Shown: positions 58,701 to 62,881 of the stretch, one piece after another
Position numbering within the stretch: position 1 is the first letter of the stretch
How the letters are laid out: every line of letters starts with the position of its first letter
NCBI GenBank assembly: GCA_009760885.1
Contig: CM019710.1
Span: forward strand, 3,742,686-3,806,685
DNA from: Achatina immaculata
Taxonomy: Eukaryota; Mollusca; Gastropoda; Stylommatophora; Achatinidae
Direction: 5' to 3'
DNA: 64,000 bases
Program-made: the position numbers and the translations under genes
The notes under the pieces: model-generated
What the model saw: the letters and a program-made list of their open reading frames with translations, nothing else
The model's database searches: none
Told to the model about the DNA's origin: nothing

Positions 58701-61700
58701 CTTCTGTTGTTCTTCGAGGTTGTTGGTCACTTCAGATCCTGATCCCTGTCGACATGGCAAAGCCTGCAGTCCCCTCCAGATTCTGAAAGGAACCCCCAAA
58801 GCTTTTGCCCCAAGCTTGTGTCCTCTGGCCATGTCTCACACCTCAGGTCTGCATGGTTTGGACACTCTTGTAGGATATGTTCTGGAGAATGGACTCCACT
58901 GCCACATGGACATTCGTCTGTGTGAGTTTCCAAAACTTTTCACTTTTTATAAAAAAGTGTCTTATTAGATTTTAATCCTCTTTCAGCTGTTCTGTTCCAT
59001 ACAAAAAGTAAAGCAAAGGTACTGACATTCTCTATCTAAGTCTCTTGTTCAATTCTGCAATCAGGCAGAATATTCTTTCGAATCAACCAGCACCGAGGTC
59101 AACCCAGCCTAAAAAAAAAATGGGTACCTGGGATTTCCCTAGAAAAACAAGGTCAGCAAGGACAAGTTCTGGCATCCGTACCTCAAATGCTGTGATGGCC
59201 TACACACGTGAAGGCACTAACATTTCACACTCCTGGGACACGCAAATGCTAAGGGACATAAATACTGGTACCCATCAGGACAAAAATAGCACTAAGATGG
59301 ACACCACAGGGGAGCAGAAGTAAGGGTAGACCAAAAGAGACATGGAGAAGAACAACAGAAAGGATGTTGAGCAATAGAGGGCTCACCTGGGCAAGAGCAG
59401 AAAAAAAGGCGAAAGACAGGCATTTGTGGAAAACCCTTGTGGAAGCCCCATGTGCCCTGGGCACTTAAGGTTCAGAGAGAGAGAGAGAGAGATCAGGACT
59501 TTTAATGATGATGACGAATTCAATAGTCTGGCAAAGAGAGTATAGGGGAAATACTGAGCAAACCATTGCTGGTACAGGGACACACTGGAAATCCAAGGGG
59601 GGAGTCTGTATAGTCCCCACGGAAGTGGAGTCTGCTAAAGAAGTACTGCGCGCCATCTGCTGTTTTAGTTCCACTCCGGGCCACTGAAAAAAGTCACTGC
59701 AACCTATCCCAAGTCTTACATAATGAAGTGCCTGAACATCTTCACTGCATCACCTGCAAACAGAATACCAGTTTGCATTTCCAGGGAGACAGAAGAAGAA
59801 GAATATGAGGTCTGTAGTCTGTAATCATCAATCAGTCAATCAAGTGCCGTGCCGGGTGGAGTATCCGATCATTTCTCTCCACAATTCCCTGTCTTTAGAC
59901 TTGATTATGAGATCCGCCAGTGATTTTCTTCCTAGCCACACTGACAACCCACCCAGTAACTTCTCTCTCTGTCTTCCTCTGTCTCTTCTTCCCTCAATTT
60001 TTCCAGCTGCCACAATGTGTTCCAATTTTCCTCTTCTCAGAAAATGTCCTACAAATCTTGCTTGTCTGCCTCTGATCTTTGCTGTAATTTGCTTTTAACT
60101 CCAGCCTCTCTTAATTCTTCTTCACTGGTTTTCTTAGCTGTCCATGGTACCTTCAATATCCTTCTTATGAACCACATTTCCATGGCCTCCATTTCTCGCT
60201 GTACTCTCTTATTCACTGACTATGCTTCACATCCATAAAACAAAATTGGCTCGATGTAACATTTAAGTACTCTGAATTTTGTTTCCATTGATATGGATCT
60301 GTTGCACAGGATGTGTCCCATTTTCTGGAATGCTGACTTGGCCTCAGCATGTCTGCTTTTTATTTCGTTGTGACATTTCCCATCAGTTGTTGTAATTGTT
60401 CCTAAGTACTTGAATCTATCAACTTGTTTCAGTTCTGTGCCATCGATGGTAATGCTAGATTTTGGTGGTATTCTTTTCTTTGAGATGACATCACTTCAAT
60501 CTTCGTTTTATTCAAGCTGAGACCTTTACTTTTACTTTCACAAACCATGATGTCCAGAAGAGCTTGTAGCTCCCCTTCACTTTTAGGAATTGTGTCGTCT
60601 GCATATCTTAAGTTGTTAAGGCTGTACCCACCAAATGATATTCCTGGCAAGTTCTCTATATTTCTCATTATGTTTTTGATGTACAAGGAGAAAAGGTCAG
60701 GCAATAGAACACATCCTTGCCTCACTCCCAATTTTATGTCTTGGAATGCTCCTATTTGGTTCTCAACCTTCATTGCTACTGATTGTTGCCAGTATATGTT
60801 TTTGATGAGTTTCAGATCTTTCCCATGTATGTTGATGTCTTCCAGCATTCTTATAACTTCTGTGTGTCTCATTTTATCGAATGCTTTACAGTAGTCTATG
60901 AAGCATAAGTATAGGTCCATCTTTACTTCTACTGATCTCTCCATCAATGTTCTCAATATATACTTGTATATGGCATTACTTGTGCCTTTTACTTCGATGA
61001 AGCCACACTGTTCTTCAGCGATTTCTGGTTTTATTTTGCCCCTGATTCTTCTCATGACAATACAAATCCTACCTCCAAATAAACAACACGCTAAACAGGG
61101 GTGGATGACAGAAGAAATTTTGCAACTAATGGATCGGAGAAAAAGTCTTAAGGAAGATAAAGATGAACATGACAAAATAAATAAAGAAATAAGACACAAA
61201 CGCAATAAAGCTAAAGAAGAGTGGCTAAATAAGAAATGTAATGAAATAGACACACGCCATCATGAAAACGCAAGAGATATGCATAAACAAATAAAGGAGT
61301 TAACAAACAAAAGGGCACACCACAAGACTGGTTGCTTGAAGTCAAAGGAGGGGCATACAATAATGGACAGAGATGAAATAATGGCTAAGATTGTGCAAAT
61401 ACATTAGAGAATTCTATGAGGACAATAGAAGCAAAATAGATATACGAAATAATAATGAAGGGCCTCCAATATTAAAAGCAGAAGCGGAAGAAGCCATCAA
61501 ACACATGAAGAACAACAGAGCACCAGGACCAGATAAAATCACCAAGGATGAATTTAAATCATCAGGAGAGCTTGGCATAGAAATGATTATCAGATTATTG
61601 AATGACATCTATAACAGTAACTATGTCCCATCAGACCTTTTGCAATCAGTTTTCATTGCCCTACCAAAGAAACAAGGTGCAGTTGAATGTGAATACCATC

Positions 61701-62341
61701 GAACCATTAGTCTTATGTGCCATGTTACCAAAATCCTGTAATCATAAAAAGGTTTTTAAAAAATTCAGCCTGTACAAACAAAACAGTAGCTCCATATATA
61801 ATTATTATACTTACTTATCCCCAAAAGATTTCTTCCACCAGTCAGCGGCGTCACCCTTTGTTATCCTAAAATTCTCCCCAGCGAAAGTCCCCTGTGGGTA
61901 TATGGCCTTCAGCTCTGCTAACATATGGGAGAACACAAGACTAAGTTTCGTCAAATTCCGGCGATAATGTGAGTTCTCATCGTAAATTTTATCTTTCCCG
62001 TCTCGGAAAAGTTTACCTGTGTGTTTACACTTGTTCAGCAGGTTCTCGATGAACGTTCTGAAGTACTCGCATTCGTTTAAAGTTTGTAGTTTGTCTTCGT
62101 GTTTGGAGCAAATCGTTCGCAAATGTTGGTATGTATCCGGTAAAATGTCCAAAATAAACGGTGGACTGTTTCTCAGATTCATCTTCGGATGTTGACAGAG
62201 CTTCACAACTTTGTCCATCATCTTCCATGACTTCTCAATGGTTTTTCTATCCACAACAACAAGCTTTGGAGCGACTAGAACCCCCTGAATTTGTCTCAGC
62301 ATTGATCCTAAGTTCTTCGTCTGCTTGTTGCCCAGCGCCAT
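28529..62341 (-). CDS. Cbl: Cbl E3 ubiquitin-protein ligase, complete coding sequence, 12 exons, 668 aa
   Basis: Cytosolic RING E3 ligase that binds phosphotyrosine on activated receptor and non-receptor tyrosine kinases and ubiquitinates them for endocytosis and degradation. The exon lengths (527, 147, 132, 138, 88, 132, 141, 134, 107, 123, 121 and 217 nt) sum to 2007 nt, and every junction keeps frame. Domains: four-helix bundle and EF-hand about 30-245; SH2 about 245-330 with phosphotyrosine-binding Arg273 and Gly285 (equivalent to human Gly306); linker with Tyr347 and Tyr350. RING ligands are C360, C363, C375, H377, C380, C383, C395 and C398, with Trp387 for E2 contact. The tail has an acidic patch at 429-435, a PxxxPR motif at 459-464 (CIN85/CD2AP SH3 type), YxxP motifs at 546 and 576 (Crk SH2 type) and a UBA domain at about 624-664. 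This is the long, UBA-bearing form. All key residues are present. The start is the ATG at 62341, which has A at -3 and G at +4. Confidence 0.96.
28862..29310. repeat. About 30-bp minisatellite, about 15 copies, Cbl intron 11
   Basis: The unit is of the form gatgactgtgctagagttaa + atgtgtcaga, with length variants. It starts about 115 bp upstream (Cbl sense) of the exon 12 acceptor. Confidence 0.9.
29800..30690 (+). mobile_element. LINE RNase H remnant split by a SINE
   Basis: [20 protein letters not shown] RNase H sequence before 30003 and ..[17 protein letters not shown].. ..[19 protein letters not shown].. after 30300. It is homologous to 12690-13640 and 14671-14760. Confidence 0.7.
30010..30288 (+). 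mobile_element. tRNA-headed SINE with 12-bp target duplication
   Basis: Head gcctgattagctgggtgtt and ggcttcaagatcc; body ggtccacccagcct; tail ending taccttaatagcatgg. It is flanked by ctctaaggcaat (29998-30009) and ctctaagacaat (30289-30300), one mismatch. Confidence 0.87.
30936..31056 (-). CDS. Cbl: Cbl exon 11: tail with YxxP and proline cluster
   Basis: Acceptor atactttcag, donor gtaagt. It reads [40 protein letters not shown], then TT. YTLP is a second YxxP site adjacent to [10 protein letters not shown] 31-bp tandem array starts about 95 bp upstream of the acceptor. Confidence 0.85.
31155..31497. repeat. 31-bp minisatellite, 11 copies, Cbl intron 10
   Basis: Unit gatgactggccgagtatatg + tgagggagaca; nearly identical copies. 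It starts about 95 bp upstream of the Cbl exon 11 acceptor. Confidence 0.95.
31575..32328. repeat. 35-bp minisatellite, about 21 copies, Cbl intron 10
   Basis: Unit cttccactcaagccacccta + caggttaatgcactt, with shorter variants. A second array within 80 bp of the previous one. Confidence 0.95.
32330..32505 (-). pseudogene. Internally deleted transposase relict
   Basis: The - strand frame reads [20 protein letters not shown] then [11 protein letters not shown], a mariner-like DNA-binding region (WxVxRFxxGRTxVxDxxRSGRPST). It passes within a few residues to [14 protein letters not shown], the C-terminal catalytic neighbourhood. The middle is missing. Confidence 0.6.
32835..34100 (-). mobile_element. 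Mariner (DD34D) transposon, nearly full length, inactivated
   Basis: Termini cgaggggtgactgataagtt and ..aacttatcaatcacccc(ttg), with TA at 32833-32834 and 34101-34102. Transposase blocks are [20 protein letters not shown], then [12 protein letters not shown] and [16 protein letters not shown], spread over several frames. It is the same family as 21411-22704, in opposite orientation, inside Cbl intron 10. Confidence 0.95.
34290..34620 (+). mobile_element. SINE-like dispersed repeat, family B
   Basis: cagcgaaccagagccaacca .. gcagcccctgtaacaggg .. ctgctcccaatccgacac .. and a ggaggaggaggagag tail. It lies about 100 bp beyond Cbl exon 10. Confidence 0.72.
34720..34842 (-). CDS. Cbl: Cbl exon 10: tyrosine/serine-rich tail
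   Basis: Acceptor ttttgcag; donor GG|gtaatt. It reads [41 protein letters not shown], then G. YNKP fits the Crk SH2 ligand YxxP, and YAEL and YDIS are further candidate phosphotyrosines. Phase 1 at both ends matches exons 9 and 11. Confidence 0.82.
35018..35496 (+). mobile_element. SINE split by LINE family b, target duplication visible
   Basis: Head ggctgagttgttaggtgctt and gggttcaagtccc before 35095; body ggtccacccagccc and tail after 35320. At the break, ctggtaccaccat occurs before the LINE and tggtaccaccat after it. Confidence 0.88.
35108..35311 (-). mobile_element. LINE family b 3' end nested in SINE
   Basis: Antisense reading [60 protein letters not shown], with no stop; this is the cleanest copy of this terminus. 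Its tattcattcattcattca tail abuts the target duplication. Confidence 0.88.
35587..36257 (-). mobile_element. TTAA-flanked MITE, diverged copy
   Basis: Starts TTAA + ctcttcctgtgcc. It aligns by eye, reversed, along its length to the element at 44261-44951 (shared landmarks: gggggtatagttgtaaaa, tttcataaatg.agagtttttt, aatgtctgaaata, ctaactacttctccagtc). The right end is degraded (gggaaagtgttga in place of gggaagagttaa). Confidence 0.75.
36345..36850. repeat. About 52-bp minisatellite, 9-10 copies, Cbl intron 9
   Basis: Unit pieces gataaagtctgctagctgct + gtattcatgatatcaa + ccagcaaagtctacaa, with variation among copies. Confidence 0.9.
36905..37030 (+). mobile_element. SINE head fragment
   Basis: ccccttgttgcagtggtaga serves as an A box and gcaagttcaatccttg as a diverged B box, followed by T/C-runs. 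It would fold poorly as a tRNA. Confidence 0.5.
37137..37243 (-). CDS. Cbl: Cbl exon 9: proline-rich/Ser-rich tail
   Basis: Acceptor ttgatttcag, donor gtggga. It reads [36 protein letters not shown], then G. Together with exon 8 it makes [12 protein letters not shown], an SH3-ligand-like stretch. It is assigned by splice signals and phase; sequence conservation is expected to be low here. Confidence 0.82.
37300..37540. mobile_element. LINE 3' fragments
   Basis: [20 protein letters not shown] on + (37315-37380) with a purine-rich tail, then an inverted copy of the 2570-2610 motif (ctttatttcaaaagggttaa) at 37457-37545. Confidence 0.55.
37612..37910. repeat. Two adjacent arrays: 24-bp x ~4 and 23-bp x 8
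   Basis: 37612-37715 has units like aaatgactgactacatacac + atat. 37738-37910 has agaaaacaaagagagtaata + cac. The - strand is open across the second array ([20 protein letters not shown]), which is a repeat artefact. Confidence 0.9.
38055..38345 (+). mobile_element. SINE
   Basis: Diverged head gtgtagtctagcacttagtg, then a T-run, ggggtcaactcattctcaag, gtgtacctgggg, and an end of the form gaaggcaccaagacttcaca + ctcctgcag. It is the same subfamily as 8915-9437 and 59075-59270. Confidence 0.7.
38515..38690 (-). mobile_element. LINE family a 3' end
   Basis: catcatcatcatcag tail, then the antisense copy of the 9093-9335 sequence. Confidence 0.8.
38898..39230. repeat. 34-bp minisatellite, about 9.5 copies, Cbl intron 8
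   Basis: Unit gtgacaagctaaggcagtac + aggtgtgccaacat. Copy starts include 38898, 38932 and 38966. Confidence 0.93.
39431..39662. repeat. Direct duplication of ~112 bp (period 119) abutting the Cbl exon 8 donor
   Basis: The segment from ataaaaggcaatttcacag to catataatcact occurs at 39431 and again at 39550; the second copy ends 10 bp from exon 8. Differences are mainly in the A-run length, so it is recent. Confidence 0.95.
39673..39806 (-). CDS. Cbl: Cbl exon 8: proline-rich tail with PxxxPR
   Basis: Acceptor ttttcattcag, donor gtatac. It reads [44 protein letters not shown], then AG. PPVPPR fits the PxxxPR consensus bound by CIN85/CD2AP SH3 domains. The frame joins exon 7 in phase 0. A roughly 112-bp direct duplication ends 10 bp past the donor. 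Confidence 0.9.
39970..40235. repeat. Purine-rich low-complexity stretch (CAACAGAAGA-like)
   Basis: Irregular repetition of caacagaagaag/caacagaa motifs; continues at about 40608-40660 beyond a SINE-like insertion. Confidence 0.7.
40262..40600 (-). mobile_element. SINE-like dispersed repeat, family B
   Basis: Reverse-oriented copy: ctttagcagactcc-type block read as cttagcagactccaccgcca, gatccctgtcctgttagcca, gtcttggtcagctatggttc. It splits the purine-rich stretch. Confidence 0.7.
40680..41000 (+). mobile_element. Decayed LINE 3' region
   Basis: Sequence resembling a zf-RVT/terminal segment (..gaggaggctggagcacctac.. as at 14690 and 30625). No intact frame. Confidence 0.4.
41095..41375 (+). 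mobile_element. SINE-like dispersed repeat, family B, GAAGAAGAA tail
   Basis: gagctgatatgctggcacta .. acaggattagcctggctt .. ccactcccaaagctgata .. acaccttcacagcactgg .. agaagaagaagac. Confidence 0.75.
41375..41977. other. Cbl intron 7, nothing recognised
   Basis: C-run at about 41665-41690 and A-run at about 41928-41945 directly beyond the exon 7 donor. No element identified. Confidence 0.4.
41978..42118 (-). CDS. Cbl: Cbl exon 7: end of RING and post-RING
   Basis: Acceptor atgttgcag, donor gtatgg. It reads [47 protein letters not shown]. [15 protein letters not shown] supplies the last two zinc ligands and is almost invariant in Cbl proteins. A 22-bp tandem array starts about 50 bp upstream of the acceptor. 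Confidence 0.97.
42168..42392. repeat. 22-bp minisatellite, about 10 copies, Cbl intron 6
   Basis: Unit gtaaatgtatgggacacact + gt, period 22 (e.g. 42181, 42203). It lies 50 bp upstream of the exon 7 acceptor. Apparent open frames across it come from the repeat. Confidence 0.93.
42540..42630. repeat. About 30-bp tandem repeat, 3 copies
   Basis: tatcttagtgatcaaaacaa + aatgg(t/c)aag; the last copy is partial. Confidence 0.85.
43060..43285. repeat. 31-bp minisatellite, 7 copies
   Basis: Unit cacacctctctgaggccaag + caaaggaacta. Nearly identical copies. Confidence 0.95.
43535..43705. repeat. Irregular tandem repeat (gtcagggctgtggagcca-like)
   Basis: About 6-7 degenerate units of 18-24 bp. Confidence 0.7.
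43955..44215 (+). mobile_element. tRNA-headed SINE crossing a duplication breakpoint
   Basis: A box gagtggcaaagtggttagtg, B box gggttcgaatcc, body ending acaccatatccctatgtgcc. The 1688-bp duplication begins inside its head at 43998, so the second copy (45686-45903) lacks the first half of the head. Confidence 0.87.
44261..44951 (+). mobile_element. TTAA-flanked MITE (piggyBac-like), 691 bp
   Basis: Outer TTAA at 44257-44260 and 44952-44955. Inverted termini ctcttcccatgcc and, from the right, ctcttcctgtgcc. No transposase inside. TTAA duplication is the mark of piggyBac-type insertion, but the terminal bases are not the classical ones, so the superfamily is inferred. Confidence 0.75.
45949..46639 (+). 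mobile_element. TTAA-flanked MITE, second copy by tandem duplication
   Basis: Offset 1688 from the first copy, with the same TTAA borders. It arose by segmental duplication and not by a new insertion. Confidence 0.8.
47582..47713 (-). CDS. Cbl: Cbl exon 6: linker tyrosines and first half of RING
   Basis: Acceptor ttttgaag, donor gtgagg. 44 codons in phase 0: [44 protein letters not shown]. It contains both linker tyrosines, the first six RING zinc ligands (C, C, C, H, C, C) and the Trp that contacts the E2. Confidence 0.97.
47800..48470. repeat. About 50-65-bp minisatellite, 11-12 copies, Cbl intron 5
   Basis: Unit pieces ctttactctgagaaggtact + gtagcaataactttctgcct + tcacaatgtaatacggtaag + aatag, with shorter variants lacking the last part. 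It lies about 90 bp upstream of the exon 6 acceptor. On the Cbl strand the units contain ttgctacag and ccttctcag strings. Confidence 0.93.
48600..49015 (+). mobile_element. LINE 3' fragment
   Basis: [40 protein letters not shown], then [14 protein letters not shown] coding with a frameshift and a gagagagaga end. Confidence 0.75.
49030..49345 (+). mobile_element. SINE-like dispersed repeat, family B
   Basis: gtgatccatagctgacttct .. gaaccagagtcagctaagac .. atggggcagagatcattata .. cttcaacatcattgctgctc .. ggattagaacaagaacaac. Confidence 0.75.
49421..49508 (-). CDS. Cbl: Cbl exon 5: end of SH2 and linker
   Basis: Acceptor gctccccag, donor gtaaaa. It reads [30 protein letters not shown], ending in phase 0. 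The family equivalent is the YxFPDGRNxNPDL block before the linker helix. The acceptor and first 47 bases of the exon are duplicated just upstream (to 49571), creating a second in-frame acceptor. Confidence 0.95.
49509..49571 (-). other. Cbl: 63-bp in-frame duplicate of the Cbl exon 5 acceptor and 5' end (possible alternative exon extension)
   Basis: A second copy of ...actccccag followed by an exon-like stretch reading [20 protein letters not shown] lies exactly 63 nt upstream of the exon 5 start. It has no stop and would join exon 4 in frame, adding 21 residues that repeat the YPDGRNxNPDLS element. I count 7 mismatches over the 44 exonic positions compared, some changing amino acids, so the duplication is not very recent. 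Whether the upstream acceptor is used cannot be told from sequence. Confidence 0.85.
49640..49915 (+). mobile_element. SINE-like dispersed repeat, family B
   Basis: gtcagcaatctgtaactgac .. gactgtaactgaccaagacc .. gtggtgaagcctgctaaaga .. ctgtgcctcaacgccctcac. With the previous copy it brackets Cbl exon 5 on both sides. Confidence 0.75.
50112..50215 (+). mobile_element. SINE head fragment
   Basis: tgcctgcacggtgcagtagt, ttagtatgctcacttctcac and ggtcagtggttctagtcagc fit a diverged tRNA-like head. It ends at a C-run, then the following array. Confidence 0.6.
50216..50610. repeat. 34-35-bp minisatellite, about 11 copies, Cbl intron 4
   Basis: Unit tttctggtcccagagtgggt + ttaaaaatggatca. Minor variation. 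Confidence 0.94.
50855..51475 (-). mobile_element. LINE family b 3' region, longest copy
   Basis: Antisense reading runs from [40 protein letters not shown] to [39 protein letters not shown], in two frames. It ends about 40 bp before the Cbl exon 4 donor. Confidence 0.85.
51513..51650 (-). CDS. Cbl: Cbl exon 4: SH2 core with phosphotyrosine-binding Arg
   Basis: Acceptor ttctgctgcag, donor gtaagt. It reads [45 protein letters not shown], then TT. The FRLSC Arg273 binds phosphotyrosine in the family. Gly285 in GQWAIGY is the residue whose substitution inactivates Cbl SH2 function in other animals; it is intact here. Confidence 0.96.
51705..52290 (+). mobile_element. LINE 3' region
   Basis: Decayed frames around tcttggaagcctcatttcag, aaacatggagaaccagtcag, gatttgaaggaagatgcctc and gaaaatggctggggcatata fit YLGSLIS / ETWRTS / FEGRCLR / KWLGHI blocks of LINE C-termini. 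Begins about 55 bp beyond Cbl exon 4. Confidence 0.7.
52690..52866 (-). other. Unidentified exon-like open frame in Cbl intron 3
   Basis: On the - strand a frame preceded by acceptor-like ggtacctgtag reads [56 protein letters not shown]. It ends at TAA or, alternatively, at a good donor (GG|gtaaga). The composition is like a real globular or helical protein and unlike the surrounding LINE reading frames. It cannot be a Cbl cassette exon, because joining in the required phase meets a stop. I do not recognise the family. It may be an exon of a nested gene, a processed fragment or a transposon-encoded segment. Confidence 0.4.
52870..53445 (+). mobile_element. LINE RNase H region with GATGATGAT tail
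   Basis: [55 protein letters not shown] fit RNase H (D..S..ML, CPGHxxVxGxxxxxxLA). Ends in gtgatgatgatgatga. Confidence 0.75.
53455..53682. repeat. 31-33-bp minisatellite, about 7 copies, at the Cbl exon 3 donor
   Basis: Unit atccttgaagtataactaat + ggactctac. It begins about 20 bp after the exon 3 donor on the Cbl strand. Confidence 0.93.
53705..53836 (-). CDS. Cbl: Cbl exon 3: EF-hand to SH2 transition
   Basis: Acceptor cttctag; donor gttcgt, which is weaker than the others. It reads [43 protein letters not shown], then AG of a Ser codon. The [19 protein letters not shown] block is diagnostic. A 31-33 bp tandem array begins about 20 nt past the donor. Confidence 0.96.
53990..54195 (+). mobile_element. 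LINE 3' fragment
   Basis: aagctagaacatgggggcta .. aaaaccgtactagagggaaa .. tagtaagaggtagacaatga ([12 protein letters not shown]) .. ggagacagggcacaggatga. Confidence 0.55.
54345..54790 (-). mobile_element. LINE family d 3' region
   Basis: Antisense reading [80 protein letters not shown], uninterrupted. The upstream part [20 protein letters not shown] is in another frame. Confidence 0.85.
55014..55160 (-). CDS. Cbl: Cbl exon 2: EF-hand region
   Basis: Acceptor tgcccag, donor gtaagt. It completes Lys and reads [49 protein letters not shown]. [19 protein letters not shown] is the Cbl EF-hand calcium loop and helix. 147 nt, phase 2 at both ends. Confidence 0.96.
55370..55432 (-). mobile_element. 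LINE family d 3' terminus, very short
   Basis: atccttcctgtgccgttaaa + catcacacagggctcgcgta matches the terminus at 54355-54400. Confidence 0.6.
55640..56325 (+). mobile_element. Mariner-type relict in Cbl intron 1
   Basis: Frames include [42 protein letters not shown] and [15 protein letters not shown], the DNA-binding and mid-catalytic blocks of mariner/SETMAR-like transposases, broken by many stops. No inverted termini recognised. Confidence 0.7.
56534..57393. mobile_element. hAT-type MITE with 8-bp target duplication, carrying a LINE
   Basis: Left end caatgttccctctaag and right end (inverted) cactgttccctctaag. It is flanked by ctcatgtc at 56526-56533 and 57394-57401. An 8-bp duplication with these termini fits hAT. 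A LINE family b fragment lies inside. Confidence 0.88.
56595..57000 (-). mobile_element. LINE family b 3' region nested in hAT MITE
   Basis: cattcattcattcacatgtc start, then the antisense RT end as in other family b copies, up to about 57000 (..gttttgttaagtgttcagg..). Confidence 0.85.
57570..58285 (+). mobile_element. LINE family d 3' region, longest copy
   Basis: Frames give [32 protein letters not shown] (partly frame-shifted), [40 protein letters not shown], then [60 protein letters not shown]. It ends at ..gtgacatttaacggcatggg. Confidence 0.85.
58340..58540 (-). mobile_element. LINE family c 3' end
   Basis: (CT)n tail at 58347-58360 and the antisense terminus shared with 1216-1672. Confidence 0.8.
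58690..58930 (-). mobile_element. LINE family e zinc-knuckle 3' end
   Basis: [47 protein letters not shown]. The C-x-C..H..C pattern is a zf-RVT knuckle. The tail is (GAA)n-like (cttcttcttctgttgttctt). Confidence 0.85.
59075..59270 (+). mobile_element. SINE, head mostly missing
   Basis: gaggtcaacccagcctaaaa, aaatgggtacctgggatt, gtgatggcctacacacgtga, aggcactaacatttcacact + cctggga. Confidence 0.7.
59283..59500 (+). mobile_element. LINE family c 3' end with (GA)n tail
   Basis: aaaatagcactaagatggac .. aggttcagagagagagagag. Near-identical to 26588-26800. Confidence 0.85.
59590..59815 (+). mobile_element. SINE-like dispersed repeat, family B, 5'-truncated
   Basis: gtggagtctgctaaagaagt .. ctgaacatcttcactgcatc .. 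ccagggagacagaagaagaa + gaa tail. It directly abuts the next LINE. Confidence 0.75.
59829..61735 (-). mobile_element. LINE with 5' inversion (twin priming), family g
   Basis: The 3' part (59829 to ~61075) is in - orientation and contains an RT core: [46 protein letters not shown]. The 5' part (~61082-61735) is in + orientation: [70 protein letters not shown]. The + part ends exactly where the - part begins in protein order (..HVTKIL / ..[11 protein letters not shown]..). Both ends carry ctgtaatcat (59819-59828 and 61736-61745). It lies about 70 bp from the Cbl exon 1 donor. Not functional because of the inversion. Confidence 0.9.
61815..62341 (-). CDS. Cbl: Cbl exon 1: start codon, 4H bundle and most of the EF-hand
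   Basis: Starts [15 protein letters not shown]. It continues with the family blocks [58 protein letters not shown] and [19 protein letters not shown]. It ends GAT AA at the perfect donor gtaagt (plus-strand 61809-61814). The start ATG context aagATGG is strong. Another in-frame ATG at 62371 has a weak context (C at -3, T at +4), and the frame stays open upstream to an ATG at 62662. Confidence 0.96.
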
Positions 62342-62720
62342 CTTGGCTTCCTGCTCGCAGGGGGAGAACATCCGGCGGAAGTTGAGAGAGGTTGCGGGGG
62401 ATTGTGTGGGCGTGCAAGCCCCTTCTGATGCTATCAGGGAGTTGTTTTTAGATAAAGGGTTATGTATTTGTGTGTGTATGAGTGAGTGAGCCTGTGTATG
62501 TGTGCGGGCCCTACAGGAAAGAGGGAGAGTCCAAGCTGTTGAAAGCACTCTGCGGCCCTCCTTTTCCCCTCTTTCCTCATCACAAAAGCAGGTTAAAACT
62601 AGAACGTTCGTACAGTTTGGGTAGGGGGCCCCAATAGTAACTGGGAACTTGGGGCCTGGCATGGCTCTCTACAGCCATGTGTGTGTGTATGTGTGTGAGT
62701 AGCACGTGTAGCACATCAAG
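62342..62720 (-). promoter_or_regulatory. Cbl 5' flank / probable 5'UTR
   Basis: Sequence upstream of the chosen start. It contains TG/CA-rich simple repeats (about 62460-62515 and 62680-62700) and a GC-richer stretch. The Cbl frame stays open through it to an ATG at 62662, giving a compositionally biased His/Thr/Gln translation that looks like read-through of a simple repeat. No TATA box or initiator can be assigned with confidence. Confidence 0.4.
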
Positions 62721-62812
62721 ACTTACGAGAGAAGAAACTAAAATGTCAAAGTTCAAAATTCAGACTCCGGCTTCACTGTAATCGGGACAATCCGTCGCAT
62801 GCCAGAGCATCT

Positions 62813-62881
62813 ACCCAAGAGTATGTTTGCTAATAGTTCCTGTCAAATGTTGGTTGTTTACGATGCGTTTTCTGCTACACA
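62813..62881. repeat. 69-bp direct repeat, copy 1
   Basis: Identical, base for base as read, to 63932-64000 (acccaagagtatgtttgcta .. cgttttctgctacaca), period 1119. Copy 2 runs to the last base of the window, so the repeat may be longer. Confidence 0.95.

Noticed and set aside
60429..61253. The 274-codon frame as an independent reverse transcriptase gene
   Set aside because: It is the 3' half of a 5'-inverted LINE. The upstream RT fingers lie on the other strand, so it cannot encode a working enzyme.
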